Shown: positions 36,101 to 42,251, counted from the stretch's first letter. The stretch: 64,000 bases of DNA from Micromonospora polyrhachis (GCF_014203835.1 NZ_JACHJW010000001.1:7080501-7144500); one strand, 5' to 3'. A program made the numbers and translations. The notes: a model not told the origin generated them from the letters alone.

Positions 36101-36335
36101 TATGGCGCAGTACACGCTGCCGCGACTGGCCGACACCCCCAGTCGACTGTGGTTGGCGGACCGGCCGACGCAGGGTCTACCGACGCTCGGTTCGCCCCAG
36201 ACGCAGGCCCGGCAGTGGCAGGTGCGGCTACCCGGGCTGGCGGCGTGGCATCGCGTCGACACCACGCACTACGGCATCGTCGCGCCGCCACACGCCCGAA
36301 CCCTGGCCGAGATGATCAACAAGGCGGTGCAATGA
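27177..36335 (+). CDS. Hybrid NRPS-PKS: A(Ile/Val)-T-C-A(Pro-like)-T-KS-KR-ACP-TE, AT-less
   Basis: A 3,052-residue protein whose ATG overlaps the preceding stop. It opens directly with an adenylation domain (TSGTTGQPKG near 173; code D-A-F-F-L-G-V-T-F, Ile/Val-like) and a T domain (GGDSL near 562), so it looks like a loading module. Then come a C domain (HHIAVDGWS near 749), an A domain coding D-V-Q-F-V-A-H-V-V (Pro-like), a T domain (DNGVGSLGL near 1608), and a ketosynthase with CASS (about 1823), EAHGTGT (1958) and GHLG (1996). No acyltransferase GHSxG motif is seen between KS and KR. The KR has GGTGGIG near 2485 and DYAAAN. An ACP (LGADSL near 2762) and a thioesterase (GWSFG near 2896, HYG near 3032) complete it. 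The expected product is an Ile/Val-Pro-beta-hydroxy acid, with malonyl loaded in trans. Alternatively the protein acts after another line. Confidence 0.93.
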   Translation: MAGLAHAVLAQIRRTPEAVAVVDGDRQLSYAELDVASAGVARSLRQHGVRPGQAVAVRLPRSWQLVCAMFGLLRLGATVVPVDRQSPPERQRHMLRDSAAVALVHGPEEPGDLPDGVRALRVDALLATAGEWVSAPPARSGNPAGPQDAVEPEDAAGPGDDGEPAPDGFLFYTSGTTGQPKGVQVRDEGILRLARAGYIELTEAARYACLSNPAFDALSFEVWVPLSTGGCCVILDEETATTPRLLADALHRNLIDTVFITVALFNAVVDQVPDCFAGVGQVLVGGEQLNARLIRRWYRDNAASDTRLYNVYGPTEATTFALCHPIPRDFAAEVVPIGRVLPGTEALPVVDGVRRAEPGEVAELYLGGEAVAAGYRGLPEETAARFVRLPWWDGSADRYYRTGDLVRVDATGRFEYVGRVDRQVKVRGFRIEPGEVERQIVTHPAVRQAYVLTRPDPVQGTNELLAYLVVDPELSFVDFDRHVAATLPAYMRPHRVYRVETLPRNANGKVDSAALLGRDDPPWRGADDGSGSAVTDRQREVLALAGEVLGVSDLRPGDRWLASGGDSLKALRLRFEIHRRWGGEVPQQVVLHGDFAALAAAIDGARGTTGSPYPVPAAPAGARSAPATSEQQRLWLLQQRSPGSGAYHVGLAFTLRGRVDADALRRALRNAVVRHPALRTAFRTAPDGLRQVVAEPYDPWIEPPAVPDDDWRAEARTLFARPFDLGQPRMLRAYWRARHDGGVLLLHLHHIAVDGWSLDVLFRTLSTDYAAALAGTASVGDDPMEAAGGDDPAAVATPLDYATWQADWFSQPAYLAQRAALRAHYADLDRVAAPLRPVRADGGDHLFHTSIDTVRRSALDRLGAEWGLTRFQLLLGLFGWAVYGVTGRAQPRVASPVANRPVRAFEHTVGMFANTVLLPLALAPREELRTQLLRQADGLHAVLDAQDVALAHVVDDHDFGSGTALFDFLFVLDNTDFSALVLPGCESRPVWLPPTETKCPLTLSVVPHEAGFDCLWEYSGDHFDIDDVAALADLFRQGLDALADGDNMTLAELVRSYRGSLPEPGRADPAPSTYPTVAEGFARQVRTDPTAVALVAGDRRLSYADLDGYAATLAAELAQRHPAPAEDAAVALYFEPSVEHVVAMLALARLNLTIVPLDRTYPPVLLRQILEQVEPLCVLLSPGAETALDRIDQGAYPRHPVSLSRGGGSVTPAYAGRPLYTLFTSGSTGTPKGVRVHDALLCNLLQWQSGPGGLPGRAVTLQFSMLSFDVSFQEIFGTLCGGGTLHLLRPGWRQDMPALLDQLDTAGIERIFMPYVALQLLAEHGVRLGRHPSRLREVVTAGEQLVCTDSIRRWFAGLPGARLFNHYGPTETHVVSSLCLDGDPATWPERPAIGRPIANVSLRVVDEADEVVPPGCPGQLLIGGSLVAPCYLGDAVLNRDRFVELSGVGWFFRSGDQARFDRDGLLHYLGRDDQQVKVSGHRLELGQVEAAMLRHPAIVNAVVVRDGEQLVACLEFRDEPPAVTELTDHLARLLPAYVRVDRFRSVAQLPRTASGKLDRRRAPTAPGEELRPHLGAAAPVRSPLEARLCTLFEAAVGVPIEPEQRFFDNGVGSLGLMRFHLRCVAEGLSLTIPDLFEHVTIRHLARFLAGAVAPDEPVPVAQVTTDEPIAIVGMAVRLPGANDLAAFWTMVEAGERGIEHFAAADGLVGARSHLGGPLAFDPEHFGISRSDARLMDPQQRHLLMSCVEALAHAGIADPGGQRVGLLASCGENTYFQAMLREADPARLPDSFQLALHHDKDFLATKVAYHLGLSGPAFTVQAACASSLVAVHVAAGLLRQGESDVMLVGGVLVDTSLSDGYRYRPQHIFSRDGHCRPFSDDASGTIGASGVGVVVLKPLRLARRDGDTIYAVITGSGVNNDGAEKIGYSAPSVAGQREVISAALRRSGHPATDLAYVEAHGTGTELGDPVEVAALRQAFDLAESGRCALTSVKSQIGHLGAAAGVAGLIRAAMSIHHGLIPPNIDFRRLNPRLGPDPTPFYVPTKARPWPAGRPRVAAVSSFGIGGTNAHLILDGAEPADTGPTSSPPPVVPVVLLASSSAAGLRTDASRLADYLAARPETYRQVLRHLQAGRPPRRWRAAAACAEVDDAVSWLRAATAVEIAPIEVEDLPGTLPATELAAGWLAGRAIRWPAGPAQAPWDLPPPAFALAEFDFVRAAPPAEPGTRAVEQRWPVRLPEGEWLHQPHWLRWRYADDRVGARRPTMLVVLTTEPLPPAARHTFEAVYDRVVAVTAVDRYVRLGRDDYQVDPTDAGSLRQLLDALGDGDVDWLHALPLAVDGPVDSQALAHAYRACVDTPAALLAAVSGLPRRPRIRVWWLSHQAQPVADGVRRPELGLLAGACEVVPQESALESHWLDLPSAQLARWAPAVSTLVADARAGQATEGAPPRRLALRENYWWEQALLPVRPPAVATAPLLPAGPAGYLVLGGTGGIGQSIAAWLLAQGDCRVILLARRGRLPAVLAPWGDRVEIVEADLAEITPDALLTRLDAYTGRIDGIVHAAGVGAGGLTARRDATTMRSATAGKIRGALLVEHLVERYQPAFVVYCASLAAQFGGIGQLDYAAANGLLDGFAQHGTTATRVTQRIVIDWDIWHEVGMAREALTSDARHRAHLAVGLSVAEGQRMFAQALRLRLPHLLVCTTAPDRARDFYAPPVTPQVEPQLETPAVAAAAGTGSAVDQLTGWLGHWLEVDRIDPDTSLYDLGADSLVLLNLLDEVRERFDVNLALSQLSHRVSLAEVLRLLHEAVPPTPDIVPLEIWQPGDGHSLLCLVHPVGGDIQPYRALVSALDPAFTVCLIADPALTRPDHPTWSLPGRARHYLAALRDRFPPDQWRWRLAGWSFGAWVALAMAAEAEQAGRPVRDLYLIDPPPPDAGPGFQAYDDERLEALFAHELGAAGGTAKAYTDALARCCRANLASMAQYTLPRLADTPSRLWLADRPTQGLPTLGSPQTQARQWQVRLPGLAAWHRVDTTHYGIVAPPHARTLAEMINKAVQ

Positions 36336-36409
36336 CCGAGCGAAGCGAGGGAATCAGCCAACGCAGAACCATGTCATGCGACCGCCGACCAACGGAAGGT
36401 GACGCATGA
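36332..36409 (+). CDS. Mini-ORF 1 (25 aa) in the 74-bp repeat, coupled to the next start
   Basis: A 25-codon frame, MTERSEGISQRRTMSC to PTEGDA, begins inside the stop region of the NRPS-PKS gene. It ends with a TGA that overlaps the ATG of the next repeat unit. It may be translated, with ribosomes re-initiating in steps until the thioesterase gene. It need not have a function as a peptide; its sequence is that of the repeat. I do not recognise it as a known product. Confidence 0.35.
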   Translation: MTERSEGISQRRTMSCDRRPTEGDA

Positions 36410-36483
36410 CCGAGCGAAGCGAGGAAGTCAGCCAACGCAGAACCATGTCATGCGACCACCGACCAACGGAAGGTGACGCATGA
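36406..36483 (+). CDS. Mini-ORF 2 (25 aa) in the 74-bp repeat, coupled to the thioesterase start
   Basis: The second 25-codon frame, MTERSEEVSQRRTMSC to PTEGDA, nearly identical to the first. It starts at ATG 36406 with GGAAGG upstream. Its TGA overlaps the ATG (36480) of the type II thioesterase. It is best read as part of a reiterated leader made by tandem duplication of the gene's own 5' end and ribosome site. Confidence 0.35.
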   Translation: MTERSEEVSQRRTMSCDHRPTEGDA

Positions 36484-37250
36484 CCGAGCGAAGCGAGGGA
36501 ATCAGCCCATGGTTCTGTGGCACGACCCGCGTGGACGCGTCGACGCGACTGTTCTGCTTCCCGTACGCGGGCGGTAACGCCGCCGCCTTCCTGCCCTGGC
36601 AGCCGCTGCTCGGCCCGGACGTGGAGCTATGGGTGGCCCAGTTGCCCGGGCGGGGCACCCGGCTGTTCGAGACACCCCTGCCCGACCTGGACGAACTCGT
36701 AGCACGGTTGGCCGATGTGGTCGGCGAGCACACCGACCGTCCGTACGTCCTCTTCGGCCACAGCCTCGGCGCGCTCGTGGCGTTCGAGGTGGCGCGGGCC
36801 CTGCGTCGCGCCGGCCTGCCGCCGCCGTGCGGCCTGTGGGTCGCCGGGGCCGAGGGACCGCAGACGCGCGTCATCGACCAGCGGTTGCACAATCTGCCCG
36901 ACGCGGAGCTGGTCAACGCGCTGCGCGACTACGGTGGCACCTCGACCGAACTGCTGGACGACCCGGAGATGATGGCGTTGCTGTTACCCGGGCTGCGGGC
37001 CGACCTGGCGGTGGACGAGTGCTACGACTACCGGACGGAACCGCGGCTGGAGCTGCCCATCCACCTGCTGCTCGGTAGCCGGGACCCGCACGTGGACCGA
37101 GAACGTGCGGAGGGCTGGTCGAGGGAGAGCAACCAGCGGATCCACCGGCATGTCTTCCCCGGCGAGCACTTCTTCCTCTTTCCCCATCAGGCCACCATCA
37201 CCGCGCTGTTGGCGACCGCACTGGCCACCAACTCGATGACGTCGCGATGA
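36480..37250 (+). CDS. Type II thioesterase (editing hydrolase of NRPS/PKS)
   Basis: A 256-residue alpha/beta hydrolase of the stand-alone type II thioesterase family that clears mis-primed or stalled acyl groups from carrier domains. It has the N-terminal RLFCFPYAGGNAAAF block, the nucleophile motif GHSLGA near residue 97 and a C-terminal FPGEHFFL block with the catalytic His. The length is normal for the family. The ATG is the third in a series of 74-bp repeats, each with GGAAGG at the right distance, and the first nine residues are shared with the upstream mini-ORFs. The stop overlaps the next gene (ATGA), so both are translationally coupled. It serves the neighbouring NRPS and NRPS-PKS proteins in the cytoplasm. 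Confidence 0.93.
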   Translation: MTERSEGISPWFCGTTRVDASTRLFCFPYAGGNAAAFLPWQPLLGPDVELWVAQLPGRGTRLFETPLPDLDELVARLADVVGEHTDRPYVLFGHSLGALVAFEVARALRRAGLPPPCGLWVAGAEGPQTRVIDQRLHNLPDAELVNALRDYGGTSTELLDDPEMMALLLPGLRADLAVDECYDYRTEPRLELPIHLLLGSRDPHVDRERAEGWSRESNQRIHRHVFPGEHFFLFPHQATITALLATALATNSMTSR

Positions 37251-38314
37251 ACCCGTACCAGTCGCTGCCGGCGCGGTCGTTCTGGCGGTCCGCAGTGGCC
37301 GAGCCGGAGATGCCGAACATCGCTGACGTGTGGACGTCGAAGTTCGAGATCGGCCCGGACGACCCGATCCTCACCGCCGGTTCCTGCTTCGCCCGGCACA
37401 TTGGTCCCGCCCTACTCGACCAGGGGATGGACTGGCGGGAGGTCGAGTTGCCCCCGCCCGGACTGACCGAGGCCGAGCGGCAGGCGCGTCACTACGGTCT
37501 GTTCTCCTTCCGTACCGGCAACATCTACACCGCCGCCGCCCTGCGGCAGTGGCTTTCCTGGGCGTCGAGCGAAACGACGCCCACCGACGAGATCTGGTGC
37601 GAGGACGGCCGCTTCTTCGACCCCTGCCGGCCGTCGGTGGAACCGGACGGATACGGCTCGGCCGAGGCGGCCCTGGCCGCGCGCCGGATCACCCTGACGG
37701 CGATCCGGGACGCGGTCGCCGGAGCCGGCTGTCTCATCTTCACCCTCGGTCTGACCGAGGCCTGGCAGGACCGGATCACCGGTGTCGTCCATCCGGTCTG
37801 CCCCGGTACGCCGCGCGGCGTCTTCGACGCCGGACGGCATGTCTTTCGCAACTTCACCGTCGCCGACGTGCACCGGGACCTGTCCGCCGCCGTCGCGCTG
37901 GCCCGCGCCGCCAACCCACGGCTGAACGTCCTGCTGACCGTGTCACCGGTGCCGCTGACCGCGACGGCGACCGGGGAACACGCGTTGGTCGCCAGCACCT
38001 ACTCCAAGTCGGTCCTGCGGGCCGCAGCGGGACAACTGGCGCAGGAAGACGACCAGGTCGACTACTTCCCGTCGTACGAGCTGATCACGGGTTCCCCGTT
38101 CCGGGGCGTCTTCTTCGAACCGAACCTGCGCACCGTGTCGCCGGATGGGGTCGCCTTCGTCATGCGCCACTTCTTCCACGGAATCGCGCAATACGCCGTC
38201 GGGGCGGGGTCGAGCCGGCCAACCGGAAGCGGTTCCGTCCAGATCGACGGCACCAGTGACGGAGGTGACCTGTTCTGTGACGACGCCGTCCTCGACTACT
38301 ACCGCGCCGGCTAG
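37247..38314 (+). CDS. GSCFA-domain protein (SGNH/PC-esterase-like)
   Basis: A 355-residue protein with AGSCFARHIG near residue 45, the motif that names the GSCFA family. This family is related to SGNH and PC-esterase hydrolases and has poorly known substrates. Other conserved-looking blocks are YGLFSFRTGNIYT near 85 and FTLGLTEAW near 165. There is no signal peptide or membrane segment, so it is probably cytoplasmic. The ATG overlaps the thioesterase stop and its 3' end overlaps the next SGNH-like gene, which places it firmly in the biosynthetic operon. It may hydrolyse or transfer an acyl or ester group on a pathway intermediate; that role is inference from position. It lacks carrier-protein or condensation motifs. 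Confidence 0.85.
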   Translation: MNPYQSLPARSFWRSAVAEPEMPNIADVWTSKFEIGPDDPILTAGSCFARHIGPALLDQGMDWREVELPPPGLTEAERQARHYGLFSFRTGNIYTAAALRQWLSWASSETTPTDEIWCEDGRFFDPCRPSVEPDGYGSAEAALAARRITLTAIRDAVAGAGCLIFTLGLTEAWQDRITGVVHPVCPGTPRGVFDAGRHVFRNFTVADVHRDLSAAVALARAANPRLNVLLTVSPVPLTATATGEHALVASTYSKSVLRAAAGQLAQEDDQVDYFPSYELITGSPFRGVFFEPNLRTVSPDGVAFVMRHFFHGIAQYAVGAGSSRPTGSGSVQIDGTSDGGDLFCDDAVLDYYRAG

Positions 38315-38972
38315 GTTCCTGCTGCTGGGTGACTCGCACGCCGGGCCGATCGGCCGGGCGGCCGCAGCGGCCGGGGTGCCCTTCGTCGGTGGCCCGATCG
38401 GCTCGGGGCGGGACTTCAACGCCGACTTCTTCGACGTACGCGACGATCGGCTGGTGTTCCGCGACGCTCGGGCGGACGGACTCTACCGCGGTTTCCTCGC
38501 TGATCTGGCCGTGGGCGACATCGGCGAACTGGCGGTCCCGCTGGTGTGCACCTTCGGCCTCAGCGCCCACTTCTTCGCCACCACCCAGAACTGGCACCTC
38601 TACCGTTGCGGCGACGGTTCTTTTCCGGCCGGATTCCTGGCGAGCCGGCTGTTCGACGACATCGTCCGGGCCATGGCCCGGGACGCCCTGGCGTTCTATC
38701 GTCACGCCCTCGGCCTCGGGCTACGGGTGCTGGCGGTGCTGCCACCGCAGCGGGTACCGGGCATGTCCGACCCGTTGGTCTTTCAGGCAGCCCAGGAGAC
38801 CATCCGCCGTGCGCTGGTCGTATCCGGTGTGGAGATCGTCGATCTGCGTGCCCGGGTGACCGACGAGACCGGGCAGCAACGTGCCGCGTTCTGCGCGGCC
38901 GACGACCCGATTCACGGCAACCTCGCCTTCGGCCGCCTGATCGTGGCCGACCTGCTGAACCAGGGCCTATGA
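38277..38972 (+). CDS. SGNH-like hydrolase, partner of the GSCFA protein
   Basis: About 231 residues. The body begins RFLLLGDSHAGPIG, an SGNH block I (Gly-Asp-Ser-His), and ends near DDPIHGN, which fits the block V Asp-x-x-His pair. I chose the GTG at 38277, which has GGAGG (38261-38265) at a normal distance; a GTG at 38265 is too close to it. The gene therefore overlaps the GSCFA gene by 38 bases in another frame, a sign of coupled expression. Two consecutive SGNH-fold proteins in one NRPS operon are unusual and may act together, for example as esterase/acyltransferase on the peptide. The substrate is unknown. No export signal is visible. Confidence 0.78.
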   Translation: MTTPSSTTTAPARFLLLGDSHAGPIGRAAAAAGVPFVGGPIGSGRDFNADFFDVRDDRLVFRDARADGLYRGFLADLAVGDIGELAVPLVCTFGLSAHFFATTQNWHLYRCGDGSFPAGFLASRLFDDIVRAMARDALAFYRHALGLGLRVLAVLPPQRVPGMSDPLVFQAAQETIRRALVVSGVEIVDLRARVTDETGQQRAAFCAADDPIHGNLAFGRLIVADLLNQGL

Positions 38973-38997
38973 CACGCGACCCACAGGAAGGAACGAG

Positions 38998-39873
38998 ATG
39001 GAAGAGCACGTACTGGCCGCCATCGAGCGGTTGACGACCCGGCCGCAGGAGCACTACGACACGTTCACCGCCCGGCCACTCTCCCCGGTCATCGGGGTGG
39101 AGATCGCCGGTATCGACCTCTCCGCCGAGCTGACCGACAAACAGTTGGCCGAGGTCAAACAGGCCTTCCTCGCCCACCATGTGCTGGTCTTCCGGGACCA
39201 GGTGCTGTCGCCCGAGGACCACAAGCGGTTCGCCAGCCACTTCGGCGAGTTGCGGCTGCAACCGCTGGCCGATGTCGACGGCGGAGATCCGGCCATCCTG
39301 GAGATCAGTGCTGGCAAGGACTCTCGGTTCGTGGCCGGTGAGGACTGGCACACCGACGGCAGTGCCGACGCGGAGCCCTCCCTGGGCTCGATGCTCTATG
39401 TGACCCGGACCCCGGAGATCGGTAGCGGCGGCGACACCCTGTGGGCCAACATGCACCTGGCGTACGAGATGTTATCTCCGTCGATGCGTGCCTTCCTGGA
39501 CGGGCTGACGGCTGTCCACGACGGCCTCATCCCGTGGCAGGGCTACACCCCGCCGCCGGAGTACGTCGTACCCAAGAATGAACACCCGGTGGTCGTACGT
39601 CACCCCGATACCGGCCGCAAACTGCTCTTCGTCAACGCCGGTTTCACCTCGCACATCGTGCAGTTGTCGTCCCGGGAGAGCCGGGCACTGCTCGACCTGC
39701 TCTTCGCCCTGGTCGCCCACCAGCCCATCCTGAGCTGCCGGGTCCGCTGGACGCCGAACACGTTGGTGTTCTGGGATAACCGCTGCACCCAGCACCACGC
39801 GGTGTGGGACTACTACCCGCACTCACGTTACGGGCAGCGGGTCACCATCAACGGCACCCGGCCGGTGGCGTAG
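38998..39873 (+). CDS. TauD/TfdA-type Fe(II)/2-oxoglutarate dioxygenase
   Basis: A 291-residue member of the TauD/TfdA family, of normal length. The iron-binding HxD is in DWHTDGSAD (His118, Asp120). The distal His is in CTQHHAVWDYY (about 266-267), and an Arg in SRYGQRVTI fits 2-oxoglutarate binding. The N-terminal block GVEIAGIDLSAEL is also typical. In NRPS clusters these enzymes usually hydroxylate, desaturate or epoxidise an amino acid, free or carrier-bound. Which residue is modified here is unknown; Arg, Pro or Leu/Ile are candidates from the A-domain codes. The ATG follows AAGGAACGAG. It is the last gene of the rightward biosynthetic operon, and its stop is ten bases from the stop of a convergent gene. 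Confidence 0.92.
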   Translation: MEEHVLAAIERLTTRPQEHYDTFTARPLSPVIGVEIAGIDLSAELTDKQLAEVKQAFLAHHVLVFRDQVLSPEDHKRFASHFGELRLQPLADVDGGDPAILEISAGKDSRFVAGEDWHTDGSADAEPSLGSMLYVTRTPEIGSGGDTLWANMHLAYEMLSPSMRAFLDGLTAVHDGLIPWQGYTPPPEYVVPKNEHPVVVRHPDTGRKLLFVNAGFTSHIVQLSSRESRALLDLLFALVAHQPILSCRVRWTPNTLVFWDNRCTQHHAVWDYYPHSRYGQRVTINGTRPVA

Positions 39874-39883
39874 TCGGCCGCCG

Positions 39884-40951
39884 TCAGCTCTGCTCCGGGG
39901 CCACGATCTGCTCGGTGTAGGCCCACTCCGTCTCGAGTGCCGCGTCCCGTTCGTCGGTCAGACCGGTAAGGTCCACGTCCGTGACGCGGCCGACGGCGGC
40001 GATCCGGTCGCGCAGGATCCGGGTGGTGACCAGCGCGGCTCGGGTGCCCTGGGCGGTCACCGGGTCCAGGTGGTATCCGACGTCACCGACCAGGCACCAG
40101 CCGGGGCCGCTCATCGGCCGGCGCAGCATCCGCAGTCGGCCGGCACCGCCGACCGAGGTTGTCCGGCGTCCCCCCGCGACCGCCGGGCCCAGGTACGGAT
40201 CGTCGCGCACCATCCGGTCGTACGACCGCACCGGGTGCTGGCCGGATTCGTCGATCAGGCTCTGGTGCCGGTCCAGGGCGATGCACCACTGCTTGTCGCC
40301 GCACGGCGTCGAGATGAGGACGCTACGGTCCTGCAACGAAAAGTAGGAACGGTCGGTCGGCAGCGGCAGGTTCTCGTAGTAGGCGAGCAGCGCGAACCAG
40401 GGTGACTCGACGACCCGGTACGCCTTTGCGCCGACCCGGCCCGCGTTGCGGGAAAGGCGCCCGTCGGCGAGCACCAGCAGGTCGCAGGTGATCTTGTGGT
40501 CGGTGCCGGCATGACGGACGGTCACCCCGCCCGCCCGACCTTCCGCGTCGAAGGCGATGTCACGCACCTGCGCCGGCCGTAGCACGTCGACATTCTCCCG
40601 GCTGCACGCTGCGGCGAGCAGCGCCGGATCCAGCACCTCGCGGGAGACACTCATCCGGTAGGAGTGTTCGTCCTCGCACGGATACTCGCGCTCGACGACC
40701 TCGTCCCCGACCCGATAGGTGTCGCCGTAGGTGCGGGGCGCACCGCAGGCCAGGACCGTGTCCAGTAGGCCGAGTTCGGCCCAGGCCAGGTTGCCGGAGC
40801 GGTCCCAGGTGGACTGTTGCGGCCAGAAGGTGGTGGCGCGCGACGCGTCCACAACGAGGATCCGTTCCGCGTAGGGGGCGAGTGCCCAGGCGGTGGAGGC
40901 GCCCGCGATCCGACCGCCGACCACGACGACTTCCCAGTGACCGGCAATCAT
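39884..40951 (-). CDS. FAD-dependent oxidoreductase/monooxygenase
   Basis: About 355 residues from the ATG at 40951, which reads MIAGHWEVVVVGGRIAGAS, an N-terminal dinucleotide-binding fold with a Gly-rich loop. An in-frame ATG at 40990 gives 13 more residues but has no better ribosome site. A second FAD motif is GPGWCLVGDVGYHLDPVTAQG near 290-310. This pattern belongs to the PHBH/geranylgeranyl-reductase-like flavoprotein superfamily, which includes hydroxylases, epoxidases and halogenases. I see no clear WxWxIP halogenase motif. It converges on the dioxygenase gene and may be a tailoring enzyme of the same pathway under separate control. The substrate cannot be told from sequence. Confidence 0.85.
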   Translation of the reverse strand: MIAGHWEVVVVGGRIAGASTAWALAPYAERILVVDASRATTFWPQQSTWDRSGNLAWAELGLLDTVLACGAPRTYGDTYRVGDEVVEREYPCEDEHSYRMSVSREVLDPALLAAACSRENVDVLRPAQVRDIAFDAEGRAGGVTVRHAGTDHKITCDLLVLADGRLSRNAGRVGAKAYRVVESPWFALLAYYENLPLPTDRSYFSLQDRSVLISTPCGDKQWCIALDRHQSLIDESGQHPVRSYDRMVRDDPYLGPAVAGGRRTTSVGGAGRLRMLRRPMSGPGWCLVGDVGYHLDPVTAQGTRAALVTTRILRDRIAAVGRVTDVDLTGLTDERDAALETEWAYTEQIVAPEQS

Positions 40952-41047
40952 GGTGCCACCGGTCTGGCGCATCGGCACCTGGCAGAGCATCGACTGTCAT
41001 GGCTGGACACGGTGCAGTGTCCCATCCCAGGTCGTCGGAGTGAAGGG

Positions 41048-41079
41048 GTCTGGCACGGTTTCCGGCAACGGTGCCAGAC
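41048..41079 (-). terminator. Hairpin terminator downstream of the esterase gene
   Basis: GTCTGGCAC (41048-41056) pairs perfectly with GTGCCAGAC (41071-41079) around a 14-base loop. It lies 18 bases beyond the stop of the leftward esterase gene. No long T tract follows, as is common in actinomycetes. Confidence 0.6.
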
Positions 41080-41096
41080 GGTGGTGTGACCTCCGC

Positions 41097-42251
41097 TCAG
41101 CTGGTGTAGTGGCAGGCGATCGGGGTGCCGTAGACAAGGTTCAGGAAGTCGGTGAGGTCACGCTGCCAGTACTCCCAGCTGTGCGTACCGTCCCCGACGC
41201 ACCAGTGGAACGCGACCTGCCGGGCGGTCAGCTGGGCTCGGAACTGGTTGTTGTAGGCGTAGATATCTGTCTCACCGCCTTGCTGACCGCCGGAGTAGAG
41301 CGCAATTCGCCCCTGGTAGGCCGCGTATCGGGCGGCCATGTCGTACGGGTTGACGTGGGGCCAGTTCGTCGGGGAGCCGAATACAGCCTGGAACCGGTAG
41401 TCCTCCTGGCGCTGCTCGTCCTGCACGGGCCAGCCGTTCTCGTAGAGGTTCACCCGGGTCGCCAGATCCAGGAAGTTGACCTCCCGGATGGCCGCGCCGG
41501 ACCACTGCATGTGCTGGCTGAAGGTGGCCGGGGCGTCGTGGGTGCCATCCGCGTACCGCATGTTGGTGGCCCCCGAGAAGCTACCCACGGCCGAGAAGAG
41601 GTCCGGGTGCCGACCGGCATACTTCAGGGCCCCGAAGCCGCCCATCGACAGGCCGGCGATGGACCGTCCGGTGCGGGTGGCATCGGTACGGAAGTTCGCG
41701 TCCACCCAGGGCAGCAGTTGCCGGATGTGGAAGGTCTCCCATTGTGGGCTGTGGCCGCCGTCTGCGTGACCGGTCCAGTCGGTGTAGTAGCCGGTGCTGC
41801 CGCCCTCGGGCATCACCACCAGGCCGGTGAAGGCAGCGACTCCGGTCACCAGTTCCTTGACGCCGTTGTTGGACCAGTCGTCCCACTTGCCGAGCCCACC
41901 GTGCAGGAGGTACAGCACCGGATAGCGGCGGGCCGCCGTCTGGTCGTAGTGGGCCGGCAACAGTATGCGGACCTGGATCTCCGGACGGCTGACGCCCGGA
42001 TAGATCGCTTCGGTACGCAGCTTCAGGTTGACCAGTCGGCGCTTGTCGAGCGGCACGGTGGGATCGACGTCGCTCCAGCCGGTCACCGTGATGCCAAACG
42101 AGTGGGGATTGGGCAGGAGTGGCAGGGCCGGCGGCGCGTCGGCGGCTGAGACGGACACCGGCGGCCCGAGCGTCGCCACTGTGGTCGCCAGCACGACGAA
42201 TGCCTGCGCCACCAGGCGCCGGCCAGCCGTCCACTTGATTCTGATCCGCAC
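41097..42251 (-). CDS. Secreted alpha/beta hydrolase, esterase/antigen-85-like
   Basis: A 384-residue exported hydrolase. The GTG start at 42251 follows a G-rich ribosome site and gives a signal peptide (VRIRIKWTAGRR, then a hydrophobic stretch, then VSVSAADAPP). The mature part has YPVLYLLHGG near 130, the nucleophile motif GLSMGGFG near 210 and a C-terminal GDGTHSWEYW block with the likely catalytic His. This layout is that of the putative-esterase family that includes esterase D and mycobacterial antigen 85. Substrates may be ester-linked glycans, lipids or peptides outside the cell. It might act on the exported product of the adjacent cluster, but nothing in the sequence shows this. An in-frame ATG further upstream (42407) is not favoured because it would bury the signal peptide. 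Confidence 0.87.
   Translation of the reverse strand: MRIRIKWTAGRRLVAQAFVVLATTVATLGPPVSVSAADAPPALPLLPNPHSFGITVTGWSDVDPTVPLDKRRLVNLKLRTEAIYPGVSRPEIQVRILLPAHYDQTAARRYPVLYLLHGGLGKWDDWSNNGVKELVTGVAAFTGLVVMPEGGSTGYYTDWTGHADGGHSPQWETFHIRQLLPWVDANFRTDATRTGRSIAGLSMGGFGALKYAGRHPDLFSAVGSFSGATNMRYADGTHDAPATFSQHMQWSGAAIREVNFLDLATRVNLYENGWPVQDEQRQEDYRFQAVFGSPTNWPHVNPYDMAARYAAYQGRIALYSGGQQGGETDIYAYNNQFRAQLTARQVAFHWCVGDGTHSWEYWQRDLTDFLNLVYGTPIACHYTS

Larger units (their letters stand above)
36332..36507 (+). repeat. 74-bp tandem repeat carrying RBS, start codon and a 25-codon mini-ORF
   Basis: Two full 74-base units (36332-36405 and 36406-36479, differing at a few bases) and the first 28 bases of a third (36480-36507). 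Each unit begins with ATGACCGAGCGAAGC and ends with a GGAAGGTGACGC ribosome site, so every unit supplies the start signal of the next. The third partial unit is the beginning of the type II thioesterase gene. The first ATG overlaps the stop of the NRPS-PKS gene. Confidence 0.95.

Noticed and set aside
36332-36483. The two 25-residue mini-ORFs as RiPP precursor peptides for the LanB domain
   Set aside because: They contain Ser, Thr and Cys and are duplicated, but they are produced by a 74-bp repeat that also forms the start of the thioesterase gene, and they have no leader/core pattern. A regulatory or neutral repeat is simpler.
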